Shown here piece after piece: positions 38,768 to 47,574 of a DNA stretch of 64,000 nucleotides; position 1 is the stretch's first letter; each line of letters opens with the position of its first letter. The DNA is from Acidimicrobiales bacterium. GTDB lineage: Bacteria > Actinomycetota > Acidimicrobiia > Acidimicrobiales > DATDAH01. The notes under the pieces were generated by a model, which saw nothing but the letters and a program-made list of their open reading frames with translations, was not told where the DNA came from and made no database searches. A program made the translations under genes and the position numbers. The stretch covers positions 232,620 through 296,619 of the forward strand of contig JAEUJM010000044.1 of assembly GCA_016794585.1 (NCBI GenBank). Reading direction: 5' to 3'.

Positions 38768-40444
38768 ATGAGCGATATGAAGCCACGGTCGCGGGTGGTC
38801 ACCGACGGGTTCGAGCGGGCCCCCGCGCGGGCCATGCTGCGGGCGGTCGGCATGACCGACGACGACTGGGAGAAGCCCCAGGTGGGCGTGGCGTCCTCGT
38901 GGAACGAGGTCACCCCCTGCAACCTGCCGCTCGACCGCCTGGCGAAGCGCTCGAAGGACGGCGTGCGCGCCGCCGGCGGCTTCCCTCTCGAGTTCACCAC
39001 CATCGCGGTCAGCGACGGCATCTCCATGGGCCACGAGGGCATGCGGGCGTCGCTGGTCAGCCGTGAGGTCATCGCCGACTCGGTCGAGACCGTCATGCAC
39101 GCCGAGTGCCTCGACGCCATGGTCACCTTCGCCGGCTGCGACAAGTCCCTGCCCGGCATGCTCATGGCCGCGGCCCGGATCAACGTGCCGTCGGTGTTCC
39201 TCTACGGCGGGTCGATCCTGCCGGGCCAGCGCAACGGCGAGGCCCTCGACATCGTGAGCGTCTTCGAGGCCGTCGGAGCCTGCGCGGCGGGCACCCTCAC
39301 CGAGAACGAGCTCGGCGAGATCGAGATGGCGGCGTGTCCCACCGAGGGCAGCTGCGCCGGCATGTTCACCGCCAACACGATGGCGTCGGTGGCCGAGGCC
39401 ATCGGCATGTCGCTGCCCGGCAGCTCGGCGGCGCCGGCGGTGGACCGCCGCCGCGACGACTTCGCCTACGCCAGCGGCCAAGCCGTCGTCGCTCTGATCG
39501 AGAAGGGCATCCGCCCCCGTCAGATCATGACCAAGGAGGCCTTCGAGAACGCCATCGCCGTGGTGATGGCCCTCGGTGGCTCCACCAACGCGGTGCTGCA
39601 CCTCCTCGCCATCGCCTACGAGGCCGAGGTCGACCTCGCCCTCGAGGACTTCAACAAGGTGGCCGCCCGCGTCCCCCACATCGCCGACACCAAACCCCAC
39701 GGCAAGTACCACATGAGCGACCTCGACCGCATCGGCGGCGTGCCCGTCGTCATGCGCGAGCTGCTCGACGCCGGCCTGCTCCACGGTGACTGCATGACCG
39801 TCACCGGGAAGACGGTGGCCGAGAACCTCGCCGCCATCGACCCGCCCGGTCCCGACGGCGCGGTCGTGCACCCCTTGTCCCAGCCCATCCACGACATCGG
39901 CGGCATCGCCGTGCTGCGGGGTTCGCTCGCCCCCAACGGCGCGGTGTTGAAGGTCGCCGGCATCGACTTCGACCACTTCGAAGGCCCCGCCCGGGTCTTC
40001 GACGGCGAAGAGGCCGCCATGGAGTGCATCCTCGCCGGTGGCATCAACCCCGGCGACATCGTGGTCATCCGCTACGAGGGCCCCAAGGGCGGCCCGGGCA
40101 TGCGCGAGATGCTGGCCGTCACCGGCGCCATGAAGGGCGCCGGCCGCGGCGGCGATTGCGCTCTCATCACCGACGGCCGCTTCTCCGGCGGCACCCATGG
40201 CTTCTGCATCGGCCACGTCGCCCCTGAGGCCGTCGACGGCGGCCCCATCGCGTTCATCAACGAGGGTGACCGCATCACCATCGACGTGAAGAACCACACC
40301 ATCGAGCTCGACGTCGACGACGTCACCCTGGCCGCCCGCCGCGAGGAGTGGAAGCTTCCCGAGCCCCGCTACACCAAGGGCGTCCTCGCCAAGTACGCCA
40401 AGCTCGCCCAGGGCGCCGAGAAGGGCGCCATCACGAGCGCGTAG
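38768..40444 (+). CDS. ilvD: Dihydroxy-acid dehydratase
   Basis: 558 residues from ATG 38768, seven bases after TACGAT. Converts dihydroxy-isovalerate and dihydroxy-methylvalerate to the keto acids of valine/leucine and isoleucine. Iron-sulfur ligand cysteines lie in [19 protein letters not shown] and [47 protein letters not shown] and [15 protein letters not shown] are the conserved blocks. Length and motifs are complete. It has its own promoter, about 3.5 kb from ilvBNC, and no leader peptide was seen. Confidence 0.97.
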   Translation: MSDMKPRSRVVTDGFERAPARAMLRAVGMTDDDWEKPQVGVASSWNEVTPCNLPLDRLAKRSKDGVRAAGGFPLEFTTIAVSDGISMGHEGMRASLVSREVIADSVETVMHAECLDAMVTFAGCDKSLPGMLMAAARINVPSVFLYGGSILPGQRNGEALDIVSVFEAVGACAAGTLTENELGEIEMAACPTEGSCAGMFTANTMASVAEAIGMSLPGSSAAPAVDRRRDDFAYASGQAVVALIEKGIRPRQIMTKEAFENAIAVVMALGGSTNAVLHLLAIAYEAEVDLALEDFNKVAARVPHIADTKPHGKYHMSDLDRIGGVPVVMRELLDAGLLHGDCMTVTGKTVAENLAAIDPPGPDGAVVHPLSQPIHDIGGIAVLRGSLAPNGAVLKVAGIDFDHFEGPARVFDGEEAAMECILAGGINPGDIVVIRYEGPKGGPGMREMLAVTGAMKGAGRGGDCALITDGRFSGGTHGFCIGHVAPEAVDGGPIAFINEGDRITIDVKNHTIELDVDDVTLAARREEWKLPEPRYTKGVLAKYAKLAQGAEKGAITSA

Positions 40445-40563
40445 CGAGTGGGGCCAACGGCAAAGGCGGCTTTCAAGGCGGCGCCGCACCGCCGGCCGCG
40501 AGCTCCGCGGGGCGCGCCACGCTGCGTGGCTGAGTGGCGGTCGTCGGGCTCCAGATCGTCTCT

Positions 40564-40606
40564 TTGGAGGAAATAGCTGTCGGATTCCGGGGGCTATTTC
40601 CTCCAA
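40564..40606. repeat. 14-bp inverted repeat in the ilvD / NadD-like convergent gap
   Basis: TTGGAGGAAATAGC pairs with GCTATTTCCTCCAA around a 15-base loop containing GTCGGATTCCG, a variant of the core of the 41281 element. The rest of the 256-base gap shows no gene. Confidence 0.75.
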
Positions 40607-40700
40607 CGATGTAGATGAAGGCCCGGTTGGCCACGGAGCGTGCCATTGCAGGCGACGAGGCGGCGACCCGGCCCGTGTTCGTTCTTCGCGCCTTTGTCTT

Positions 40701-41270
40701 TCAGCCCTGCCCGGCGAGCCAGGCGTCGTAGCGCCCCGGGTCGGACCACGCGCCCGTCGCCCTGTCGAACGCCGCCGCCTCCGGGGCCATCCAGTCGTGG
40801 CGGCCGGCCCGGACGTCGCTCGACGACACCGGGTGGTGGTCGGGGTGGACGTCGAGGCGCACCTCCGGTGGCGCCAGGAGTGGCGGGCGGTCGACCACGG
40901 CGACTTGGGGGAGTGCGGCCAGCGCTTCGTCGCGGGCCGCTTCCGACCCGCCGTAGAAGGCGGGGTCGTGCAACTGCTCCCACTTGTCCGCGCCCATGAC
41001 CACCACGTCGTACCCCTGGGCGAGGTCGACGAAGAGCTGCTCGTCGCGCAGGGCCACGCCCAGCCAGGGGCGGGCGGCGGCCGTGTCCTCGAGCACCCGC
41101 AGGCGATCCACCAGCCGGGGCCGCTCGACGGCGCCCTTGACCAGCGGCACCCGCGACACCACGAGGTCCACCCGGTCGAGCCCGAAGGCGGCCACCGCCG
41201 CCTCCGCAACCGCGAGGTGGGCGACGGTCAGCGGGTTGAACGACCCCGGGTAGCAGGCGGTGCGCGCCAT
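40701..41270 (-). CDS. Cytidylyltransferase-fold nucleotidyltransferase (NadD-like)
   Basis: 189 residues from ATG 41270, with GAGG four bases upstream; ATG 41279 is possible but has no ribosome site. CYPGSFNPLTVAHLAVAEAA is the nucleotidyltransferase motif (GxFxPxxxxH), and VSSSDVRAGRHDWM near residue 150 corresponds to the ISSTxIR motif of NadD/PPAT enzymes. NadD adenylates nicotinate mononucleotide. The TVAH spelling and DYVVMGADKWEQL-like middle (DVVVMGADKWEQL) differ from standard NadD, and no nadE or proB neighbours are here, so substrate is uncertain. A long hairpin (41281-41323) separates it from the AIM24 gene upstream. Confidence 0.78.
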   Translation of the reverse strand: MARTACYPGSFNPLTVAHLAVAEAAVAAFGLDRVDLVVSRVPLVKGAVERPRLVDRLRVLEDTAAARPWLGVALRDEQLFVDLAQGYDVVVMGADKWEQLHDPAFYGGSEAARDEALAALPQVAVVDRPPLLAPPEVRLDVHPDHHPVSSSDVRAGRHDWMAPEAAAFDRATGAWSDPGRYDAWLAGQG

Positions 41271-41280
41271 CGGCCTCATT

Positions 41281-41323
41281 CTCGACGCAATGGCCGTCGG
41301 AATCCGACGGCCATTGCGTCGAG
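41281..41323. repeat. Perfect 21-bp inverted repeat, one-base loop, AIM24 / NadD-like gap
   Basis: The arms (41281-41301 and 41303-41323) are exact complements; the core is GTCGGAATCCGAC. It begins 14 bases after the AIM24 stop and ends ten bases before the NadD-like start, where it could terminate transcription or hide the ribosome site. Confidence 0.85.
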
Positions 41324-41337
41324 TTCGCTCGTGCCGG

Positions 41338-42015
41338 TCAGTTCGACTGCGTCGGCAGCTTGGGGATGAGCCAGTTGAGGAAGTCGGTGGTGCTGCGGGA
41401 CTGGAGGTAGATGCGTCCCGGTCCCGTCAGGGTGCACACCAGGCCCTCGCCGCCGAGCAGGGTCTGCTTCCAGCCGCCGCCGGCCTTGGACACCTGGTAG
41501 GTCACGCCCTCGGACCAGCCCACCATGTGCCCGGTGTCGACCGTGTAGCTCTGGCCGGCGGCGAGGTCGATGGCGTGGATGGCGCCGTAGGCCGAGACCA
41601 GCAGGTCGCCCGTGCCCCAGACCTTCAGGACGATCAGGCCGCCACTGCTGAACATCGTCTTGGCGCCGCCCCACGAGCTGTCCACCTCGATCCCCATGGC
41701 CGACGCCAGGTAGGCCCCCGACTGGAGGTAGACGGTCTGGCCTGCCAGCGGCCAGTGGGCGATGTCGCCGGGCAGCGGAGCGGCGAGGCCGATGTGGTCG
41801 CCGGGCTGGGTGGCGGTGAAGGTGTTCATGAAGAACGACTCGCCGCCGACCGCCCGCTTCAGGCCCTTCATGAGCCCACCCTGCGTGGATGTCTCCATCT
41901 GGAGGCCGGGGGTGTGGCTCACCATGGCGCCGGCCTCGGCCCGGATGGCCTCGCCGGGCTCGAGGTGGGCGAAGGCCATGGCGAAGGCGGGGTCGTACTT
42001 GATGTCGATCTGCAC
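41338..42015 (-). CDS. AIM24 family protein (TIGR00266-like)
   Basis: 225 residues from GTG 42015, with AAGGAG eight bases upstream. Beta-rich protein with repeated Gly-containing turns: FAHLEPGEAIRAEAGAMVSH, GGLMKGLKRAVGGESFFMNT, PGDIAHWPLAGQTVYLQSGA and GEGLVCTLTGPGRIYLQSRS are the standard blocks of this family. The eukaryotic AIM24 is mitochondrial; bacterial members are soluble trimer-like beta proteins of unknown role. It is divergent from the ilv operon. A TATCCT box on the minus strand (42049-42054) may be its promoter. Confidence 0.88.
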   Translation of the reverse strand: MQIDIKYDPAFAMAFAHLEPGEAIRAEAGAMVSHTPGLQMETSTQGGLMKGLKRAVGGESFFMNTFTATQPGDHIGLAAPLPGDIAHWPLAGQTVYLQSGAYLASAMGIEVDSSWGGAKTMFSSGGLIVLKVWGTGDLLVSAYGAIHAIDLAAGQSYTVDTGHMVGWSEGVTYQVSKAGGGWKQTLLGGEGLVCTLTGPGRIYLQSRSTTDFLNWLIPKLPTQSN

Positions 42016-42113
42016 GGTGCAGGCTCCTTGCTCGGCGGCTGCGCGCAGGATACGGCACCGCCTGCGCGGGACCGGCGGGTCACAAAGGGGTTGCCAGATC
42101 GGCGGAGTCGTGC

Positions 42114-42119
42114 CATCCT
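42114..42119 (+). promoter_or_regulatory. Predicted -10 box, ilvB leader
   Basis: CATCCT eight bases before the leader-peptide ATG 42128. First base differs from the usual T. Confidence 0.35.
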
Positions 42120-42127
42120 CGGGAGCG

Positions 42128-42169
42128 ATGTCGTCCCCCCGCCGCCTCTCCCTCCTCGTAATCACCTAG
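42128..42169 (+). CDS. ilvB leader peptide (branched-chain attenuator)
   Basis: A 13-codon frame MSSPRRLSLLVIT with Leu-Ser-Leu-Leu-Val-Ile just before the stop. It starts eight bases after CATCCT. The TAG overlaps the 5' arm of the first hairpin (42168-42176/42190-42198), and a second hairpin with a T tract follows (42203-42234). This is the classical leader-peptide arrangement: ribosomes stalling at scarce Leu, Val or Ile codons would change hairpin formation and let transcription reach ilvB. Not proven here, but the same layout precedes leuA. Confidence 0.85.
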   Translation: MSSPRRLSLLVIT

Positions 42170-42234
42170 CGCACGCCGACTTCTTCCCCGCGTGCGCTCG
42201 TCCGGCCTCCCAATCGGGAGGCCGTTGCAGTTTT
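42168..42234 (+). terminator. ilvB attenuator: pause hairpin and terminator
   Basis: Hairpin 1 pairs AGCGCACGC (42168-42176) with GCGTGCGCT (42190-42198), the first bases being those of the leader stop codon. Hairpin 2 pairs CGGCCTCCC (42203-42211) with GGGAGGCCG (42216-42224), loop AATC, followed by TTGCAGTTTT. The second is a normal intrinsic terminator about 70 bases before ilvB. Confidence 0.8.
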
Positions 42235-42305
42235 CGCACCCAGGTGCCGCCCGCCCGTCCGTCCGCTTTCCCCGCAGTTGCCCGACCTGATAGGAACCCA
42301 CCGCC

Positions 42306-44060
42306 ATGATTGCCGAAGGTCAACCCACCAACGGTGGCCGAGCGCTGATCCAGAGCCTCGAGATGGAAGGCGTCGAGGCCATCTTCGGCCTGCCCGGGGG
42401 CGCCATCCTCCCGGTGTACGACCCCATCATCGACTCGCCCATCCGCCACATCCTCGTGCGCCACGAGCAGGGCGCCGGCCACATGGCCGAGGGCTACGCC
42501 CACGCCACCGGCCGCCCCGGCGTGGCCATGGTCACGAGCGGTCCCGGTGCCACCAACATCGTCACCCCGCTGGCCGACGCGTACATGGACTCGATCCCCA
42601 TGGTGTGCATCACCGGCCAGGTGCCCCTGCCGGCGATCGGCAGCGACGCCTTCCAGGAGGCCGACATCACCGGCATCACCCAGTCGGTGACCAAGCACAA
42701 CTTCCTTGTGACCAGCGCGGCGGACATCCCCCGGACCATCCGTGAGGCGTTCCACATCGCCACCACGGGCCGCCCCGGCCCGGTGCTGGTCGACATCCCC
42801 AAGGACATCGTCGACCCCAACAACCCGGCATCGGCCATGGACTGGTACTGGCCCGACTCGGTCGACCTCCCCGGGTACAAGCCCAACACCCGTGGCCACC
42901 CGAAGATGATCAAGCAGGCCGCCGAGCTGATCTGCCGCTCTGAGCGCCCGGTCATCTACGCCGGCGGCGGCATCCTCAAGGCCCGGGCCGCCGAGGCGCT
43001 GCGCGAGCTCGCCGAGCTGACCGGCATCCCCGTCGTGACCACCCTGATGGCCCGGGGCGCCTTCCCCGACGACCACGAGCTGTGCCTCGGCATGCCCGGC
43101 ATGCACGGCAACTACACCGCGGTCACCTCCATGCAGGAGTCCGACCTGCTCATCGCCCTGGGCAGCCGCTTCGACGACCGGGTCACGGGCAAGGTGCCCG
43201 ACTTCGCCCCCGAGGCGAAGATCATCCACGTCGACATCGACCCCGCCGAGCTGGGCAAGGTCCGCCGGCCCGACGTCCCCATCGTGGGCGACTGCCGCCT
43301 CGTCATCGAGGAGCTGGTCCGGGCCATCGGGGATCTGGGCGGCAGCGACGCCCAGCCCGACCGCTCGCCGTGGCGCAGCCGTATCAGCGGCTGGCAGGAG
43401 AAGTACCCCCTGACCTACGAGCCGTCCGAGCCCGGCGACGGCCTCAAGCCCCAGTTCGTGCTCGAAACCCTGCGCGACCACACCCCCGACGACACCATCG
43501 TCGCCTCGGGCGTGGGCCAGCACCAGATGTGGGCCAGCCAGCACTGGAAGTTCAACCACCCCTACACCTGGGTGAACTCCGGCGGCCTCGGCACCATGGG
43601 CTTCTCGGTGCCGGCCGCCATCGGCGCCAAGGTGGGCCGCCCCGACCGGATGGTCTGGGCCGTCGACGGCGACGGCTGCTTCCAGATGACGGCGCAGGAG
43701 CTCGTCACCGCGGCCGCCGAGCGCATCCCGGTGAAGGTCGCCATCCTCAACAACGCCTACCTGGGCATGGTGCGCCAGTGGCAGGAGATGTTCTACGAGG
43801 AGCGCTACTCCGAGGTCTACCTCTCGCCCGACCTGCCCGATTACAAGCTCTGGGCCGAGGCCATGGGCTGCGAGGGCATGCGGGTCGAGGACCCGGAGGA
43901 CGTCCTGCCCGCCATCGAGAAGGCCAACGAGATCGACGACCGCCCCGTGGTCATCGACTTCCGCACCGACCACCGCGAGAAGGTGTACCCCATGGTCCCT
44001 GCGGGCCAGTCCAACTCGAACATCGTGGTGGACCCGTCCCAGGGCGAGGGGGGCCACTGA
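42306..44060 (+). CDS. ilvB: Acetolactate synthase large subunit
   Basis: 584 residues from ATG 42306, with AGGA about ten bases upstream. ThDP enzyme that condenses two pyruvates, or pyruvate and 2-oxobutyrate. Catalytic Glu lies in [17 protein letters not shown]; the FAD domain and [12 protein letters not shown] follow; the ThDP motif is [18 protein letters not shown] to ILNN. The last 30 residues form a tail with [12 protein letters not shown] and end GEGGH, beyond the usual end of the family. That tail is duplicated in the next 37-codon frame. Stop overlaps the micro-ORF start (TGATG). Confidence 0.97.
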   Translation: MIAEGQPTNGGRALIQSLEMEGVEAIFGLPGGAILPVYDPIIDSPIRHILVRHEQGAGHMAEGYAHATGRPGVAMVTSGPGATNIVTPLADAYMDSIPMVCITGQVPLPAIGSDAFQEADITGITQSVTKHNFLVTSAADIPRTIREAFHIATTGRPGPVLVDIPKDIVDPNNPASAMDWYWPDSVDLPGYKPNTRGHPKMIKQAAELICRSERPVIYAGGGILKARAAEALRELAELTGIPVVTTLMARGAFPDDHELCLGMPGMHGNYTAVTSMQESDLLIALGSRFDDRVTGKVPDFAPEAKIIHVDIDPAELGKVRRPDVPIVGDCRLVIEELVRAIGDLGGSDAQPDRSPWRSRISGWQEKYPLTYEPSEPGDGLKPQFVLETLRDHTPDDTIVASGVGQHQMWASQHWKFNHPYTWVNSGGLGTMGFSVPAAIGAKVGRPDRMVWAVDGDGCFQMTAQELVTAAAERIPVKVAILNNAYLGMVRQWQEMFYEERYSEVYLSPDLPDYKLWAEAMGCEGMRVEDPEDVLPAIEKANEIDDRPVVIDFRTDHREKVYPMVPAGQSNSNIVVDPSQGEGGH

Positions 44061-44173
44061 TGTTGGACACCGACCACCGCGAGAAGGCGACCTACCCCCG
44101 CCTGATGGTCCCGGCCGGCCAGTCCAACTCGAACATCGTGGTCGACCCCTCTCAGGGCGAGGGGGGCCACTGA
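44060..44173 (+). CDS. Coupled 37-residue micro-ORF duplicating the IlvB C-terminal tail
   Basis: The frame begins at an ATG that overlaps the ilvB stop (TGATG), and its own stop overlaps the ilvN start in the same way. It reads [15 protein letters not shown] followed by [12 protein letters not shown] and a tail ending GEGGH. After a small insertion, 22 residues match the IlvB tail exactly, yet five codons differ at third positions, so purifying selection at the protein level is indicated. This looks like a tandem duplication of the junction that became a translated linker. Possible roles: translational coupling to ilvN, or a peptide that binds the enzyme. It is not a known gene. Confidence 0.7.
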   Translation: MLDTDHREKATYPRLMVPAGQSNSNIVVDPSQGEGGH

Positions 44174-44721
44174 TGCCGTCCTCCCCGCACGCGTCGCACC
44201 CCGCCGCCCCGCACCACACGCTGTCCGTCCTGGTCGAGAACAAGGCCGGCGTGCTCACGCGCATCGCCTCCCTGTTCGCCCGCCGGGGCTTCAACATCTA
44301 CTCCCTGGCCGTCGCCCCCACCGAGGACGACAAGTTCAGCCGCATCACCATCGTGGTGGACGTCGAGTCGGCGCCCCTCGAGCAGATCACCAAGCAGCTC
44401 AACAAGCTGATCAACGTCATCAAGATCACCGAGCTGCACCCGGACCACGCCGTCGAGCGTGAGCTGCTCATCGCCACGGTGCGCGCCGCCCCCGAGGTGC
44501 GGGGCCAGGTCATCCAGCTCGTGGACGTCTTCTCGGGCCGCATCCTCGACGTGGGCCACGAGGACCTCACGGTCTCGGTCGACGACGAGCCTGCTCGGGT
44601 GGACGACTTCGAGGAGCTCCTGCGACCCTATGGGATCGTCGAGTTGCAGCGCACCGGTCGCGTGGCGCTGCCGAAGATCGAGCGTCCGGCCCGCCTCCGC
44701 GGCGTGCGGCGCGCCTCCTGA
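44173..44721 (+). CDS. ilvN: Acetolactate synthase small regulatory subunit
   Basis: 182 residues from ATG 44173, overlapping the micro-ORF stop. The N-terminal ACT domain [40 protein letters not shown] is followed by the second ACT-like domain ([20 protein letters not shown]) and a C-terminal [13 protein letters not shown] tail. It binds valine and mediates feedback inhibition of IlvB. About 10-15 residues of N-terminal extension compared with common lengths. ilvC follows after 61 bases with its own ribosome site. Confidence 0.96.
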   Translation: MPSSPHASHPAAPHHTLSVLVENKAGVLTRIASLFARRGFNIYSLAVAPTEDDKFSRITIVVDVESAPLEQITKQLNKLINVIKITELHPDHAVERELLIATVRAAPEVRGQVIQLVDVFSGRILDVGHEDLTVSVDDEPARVDDFEELLRPYGIVELQRTGRVALPKIERPARLRGVRRAS

Positions 44722-44782
44722 CCGGCCCGCCGGTCCCCCCGAGTCACGCAGCTTCTTCCTGAACCCCCGAAAGGACCCCCCG

Positions 44783-45811
44783 ATGGCCAACGTCTACTAC
44801 GAGAAGGACGCCGACCGGTCGTACATCGCCGACCGAAAGGTCGCGATCCTCGGCTACGGCTCGCAGGGCCACGCCCACGCCCTGAACCTGAAGGACTCGG
44901 GCATCGACGTCCGTGTCGGCCTGCGCGAGGGGTCGTCGTCCAAGGCCAAGGCGGAGAACGCCGGGCTCAAGGTGCTCACCACCGCGGAGGCGTGCGCCGA
45001 GGCCGACGTGATCATGGTGCTGCTGCCCGACACGGAGCAGCGCGACGTCTACGAGAAGGACATCGAGCCCAACCTCACCAACGGCGACGCCCTGTTCTTC
45101 GCCCACGGCTTCAACATCCGCTTCGAGCAGATCACCCCGCCCGAGTGGGTGGACGTGGCCATGGTGGCCCCCAAGGGCCCCGGCCACCTCGTGCGCCGCA
45201 CCTACACCGAGGGTGGCGGCGTGCCCTGCCTCATCGCCGTGGCCCAGGACGCCTCGGGCCACGCCCGTGACCTCGCCCTCGCCTACGCCGACGCCATCGG
45301 CGGCACCCGTGCCGGCGTGCTCGACACCACCTTCGAAGAGGAGACCGAGACGGACCTCTTCGGCGAGCAGGTCGTGCTCTGCGGCGGCCTCACCTCGCTC
45401 GTGCAGGCCGGCTTCGAGACCCTCGTCGAGGCGGGCTACCAGCCCGAGTCGGCGTACTTCGAGTGCCTCCACGAGGTGAAGCTCATCGTGGACCTCATGT
45501 ACGAGCAGGGCATCGCCGGCATGCGCTACTCCATCTCCGACACCGCCGAGTACGGCGACCTCACCCGGGGCTCGCGCATCATCACCCCCACGGTGAAGGC
45601 CGAGATGCGCACGATCCTCGACGAGATCCAGAGCGGCCAGTTCGCGGAGGAGTGGATCGCCGAGAGCCGGGGCGGCCGCTCGAACTTCGAGCAGCTCCGC
45701 CAGGCCGACCGCGACCACCAGATCGAGCAGGTCGGCTCGGACCTCCGCGGCATGATGCCGTGGATCTCCGCCGGCAAGCAGTCCGTCCAGGACGCCAGCG
45801 GCGGCGACTGA
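44783..45811 (+). CDS. ilvC: Ketol-acid reductoisomerase (class I)
   Basis: 342 residues from ATG 44783, with GAAAGGA nine bases upstream. Isomerises and reduces acetolactate with NADPH and Mg2+. Rossmann motif [18 protein letters not shown] near residue 25, phosphate loop LREGSSSK consistent with [19 protein letters not shown], Mg ligands in [12 protein letters not shown] and the C-terminal knot [18 protein letters not shown]. Short class I form. Transcription appears to end at a convergent hairpin (45818-45853). Confidence 0.97.
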   Translation: MANVYYEKDADRSYIADRKVAILGYGSQGHAHALNLKDSGIDVRVGLREGSSSKAKAENAGLKVLTTAEACAEADVIMVLLPDTEQRDVYEKDIEPNLTNGDALFFAHGFNIRFEQITPPEWVDVAMVAPKGPGHLVRRTYTEGGGVPCLIAVAQDASGHARDLALAYADAIGGTRAGVLDTTFEEETETDLFGEQVVLCGGLTSLVQAGFETLVEAGYQPESAYFECLHEVKLIVDLMYEQGIAGMRYSISDTAEYGDLTRGSRIITPTVKAEMRTILDEIQSGQFAEEWIAESRGGRSNFEQLRQADRDHQIEQVGSDLRGMMPWISAGKQSVQDASGGD

Positions 45812-45817
45812 CTCGTC

Positions 45818-45853
45818 GCCCCGGGAGGTGCGCCGGCGCGCGCTTCCCGGGGC
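45818..45853. terminator. Convergent terminator hairpin, ilvC / GT-C
   Basis: GCCCCGGGA (45818-45826) pairs with TCCCGGGGC (45845-45853); the loop holds a GCGCCGGCGC palindrome. It lies between the convergent ends of ilvC and the GT-C gene. No T tract. Confidence 0.6.
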
Positions 45854-45861
45854 TCAGTCGG

Positions 45862-47508
45862 TCAGTCGGTCAGTTCGTACACGAAGACCGCCATCTGACC
45901 GGAGGGCGGCGGGCCGCCGGCCGTGCCGGTGGTGGTGCCGCTGTAGGTGAACTCCTCGCGGTGCACCTGTTCGAGGCCGTCGGCGGTGGCCTCGTCGAAC
46001 AGGCCCTCGGTGACGTCGTGGATCACCGGGTCCTCGCCGTCGACCAGGTCGCCGTGGTTCACGAGGTAGCCCAGCCCGCGGTCGCGCAGGAACTCGTCCC
46101 GGGTGCCCTCACGGCTGGCGTCCAGGTAGTCGAAGGAGTTCACCACGCCGTCGAGGTTCATCACGGGTTGCTCGGTGAAGTAGCCGACGACGCCGGCGTC
46201 CCACGAGCCGAGGACGGCGTCGGCGGGAAGGTTGTCGGTGATCCAGGCGCCGGCTTCGCGGTTGGCCACCTGGATCGACCGGAGGTGCGGGTCGGCGAAG
46301 CTGCGCAACTGGATGGCGAAGGCCAGCACCAGGGGGACGCCGAGGATGGCGGCGATGGGCAGCACGGAGCGATGGGGGGCGCGGTCGGGGGTCTCGAGGC
46401 GGGCGCCGTCGGCGAGGTCGGCGGCCACCAACACGAGCAGGGTGGTGGCGTAGAGGCCCACCGGGGCGAAGTACCAGAGCCACAGCTGGGTGGACAGGAT
46501 CAGGTAGTAGCCGAGCAGCAGCACCAGGAAGGCGGGGTACCAGGCGGTGTGGGCGCAGAAGCCCGCCACCCGCCAGAACTTGGGCCGGACCTCGGGTTCC
46601 CGGTCACGGCTGAGGCCGGCCATGAGGGCGACCGCGGCCGCTCCGGCCAGCAACAGCAGCACCGCCCGCCCCGGGGTGATGTCGGCGCGCTTCACGTCGC
46701 CGCTGACCTGGGTGAGGTGGCCGAACCAGGCGAGGTTGATGGCGCCGTAGGCCAACACCGTCAGCGCCGGTAGCACGAGCACCTCGGCCAGCGACTTGCG
46801 CGACGAGGGCCCCTGGGCGCGGGCCTCGACGAGGGCCCACGCCCCCAGGCACACGAGGAGCAGGGCGGCGTCGGTGCGGGCCAGGAAGGCCAGGCCGAGC
46901 AGGGCCCCGGTGAGCAGGCGGGTGAGCTGGGTGCCGCCGAGCACCTTGCCCTGCTGGCGGTCGAGTCGGTCGAGCAGGAGCACGGCGATCAGCACGGCCG
47001 GTGCCGCCTCGAGCCCGTTGACCACCATCTTGAGCACGAAGGGGTTGGCCCCGGTCAGGGCGAGGACGCCGCCCACGAGCAGCACCACCGCCTTGGGGGT
47101 GCCTCCGAGGCGCCGGCCCACGATGCCGGCCACCACCCACAAGGTGATCACCCACATGACCAGCTGCATGGCCAGCAGCGCCCGGATGGCGGCCACGCCG
47201 TCGAACCCGAGCAGGAACACGGTCGTGGCCAGCCCCTGCCAGAGCGGGTGGTAGCCGTTGGTCACGTTGATGGTGTCGAACGTCGAGCCCGCGCCCTCGG
47301 ACAGGTTGCGGGCGATCTCGGCGTAGTAGAAGGCGTCGTCGAAGGTGAGGGCGAAGGGCATGCCCGACCAGATCAGGATGACCGGCAGCCACACGAGGCC
47401 GACCAGCCAGGCGGCCCGGCGCACGATGCGGGTGGCCTCGGCCTCGTCGACCGGGTCGTCCAGTGCGGTGCGACGGCTCACGGTGGGTGCGCGCTCGGTG
47501 AGGGCCAC
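45862..47508 (-). CDS. GT-C type membrane glycosyltransferase
   Basis: 548 residues from GTG 47508. About 11 transmembrane helices. The first external loop has FDDAFYYAEIARNLSEGAGS, the acidic DD motif found in dolichol/polyprenyl-phosphate-sugar dependent GT-C enzymes, and NGYHPLWQG. The last 130 residues are extracytoplasmic (WITDNLPADAVLGSWDAGVV). It likely transfers a lipid-linked sugar at the outer membrane face; donor and acceptor unknown. AAGGAGG abuts the GTG, which is too close, so the true start may lie slightly downstream. The acyl-CoA ligase gene lies 66 bases upstream on the same strand. Confidence 0.82.
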   Translation of the reverse strand: MALTERAPTVSRRTALDDPVDEAEATRIVRRAAWLVGLVWLPVILIWSGMPFALTFDDAFYYAEIARNLSEGAGSTFDTINVTNGYHPLWQGLATTVFLLGFDGVAAIRALLAMQLVMWVITLWVVAGIVGRRLGGTPKAVVLLVGGVLALTGANPFVLKMVVNGLEAAPAVLIAVLLLDRLDRQQGKVLGGTQLTRLLTGALLGLAFLARTDAALLLVCLGAWALVEARAQGPSSRKSLAEVLVLPALTVLAYGAINLAWFGHLTQVSGDVKRADITPGRAVLLLLAGAAAVALMAGLSRDREPEVRPKFWRVAGFCAHTAWYPAFLVLLLGYYLILSTQLWLWYFAPVGLYATTLLVLVAADLADGARLETPDRAPHRSVLPIAAILGVPLVLAFAIQLRSFADPHLRSIQVANREAGAWITDNLPADAVLGSWDAGVVGYFTEQPVMNLDGVVNSFDYLDASREGTRDEFLRDRGLGYLVNHGDLVDGEDPVIHDVTEGLFDEATADGLEQVHREEFTYSGTTTGTAGGPPPSGQMAVFVYELTD

Positions 47509-47574
47509 CCTCCTTCATCGGCATGCTGAACGGTGTTTGGAGGCCCAATCGCGGTGGCCGCGACCGGCCGGCCG

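Noticed and set aside
43082..44059. A long plus-strand frame over ilvB that continues into the 37-codon micro-ORF
   Set aside because: Only its final part (44060-44173) is real; upstream it is an out-of-frame reading of ilvB.
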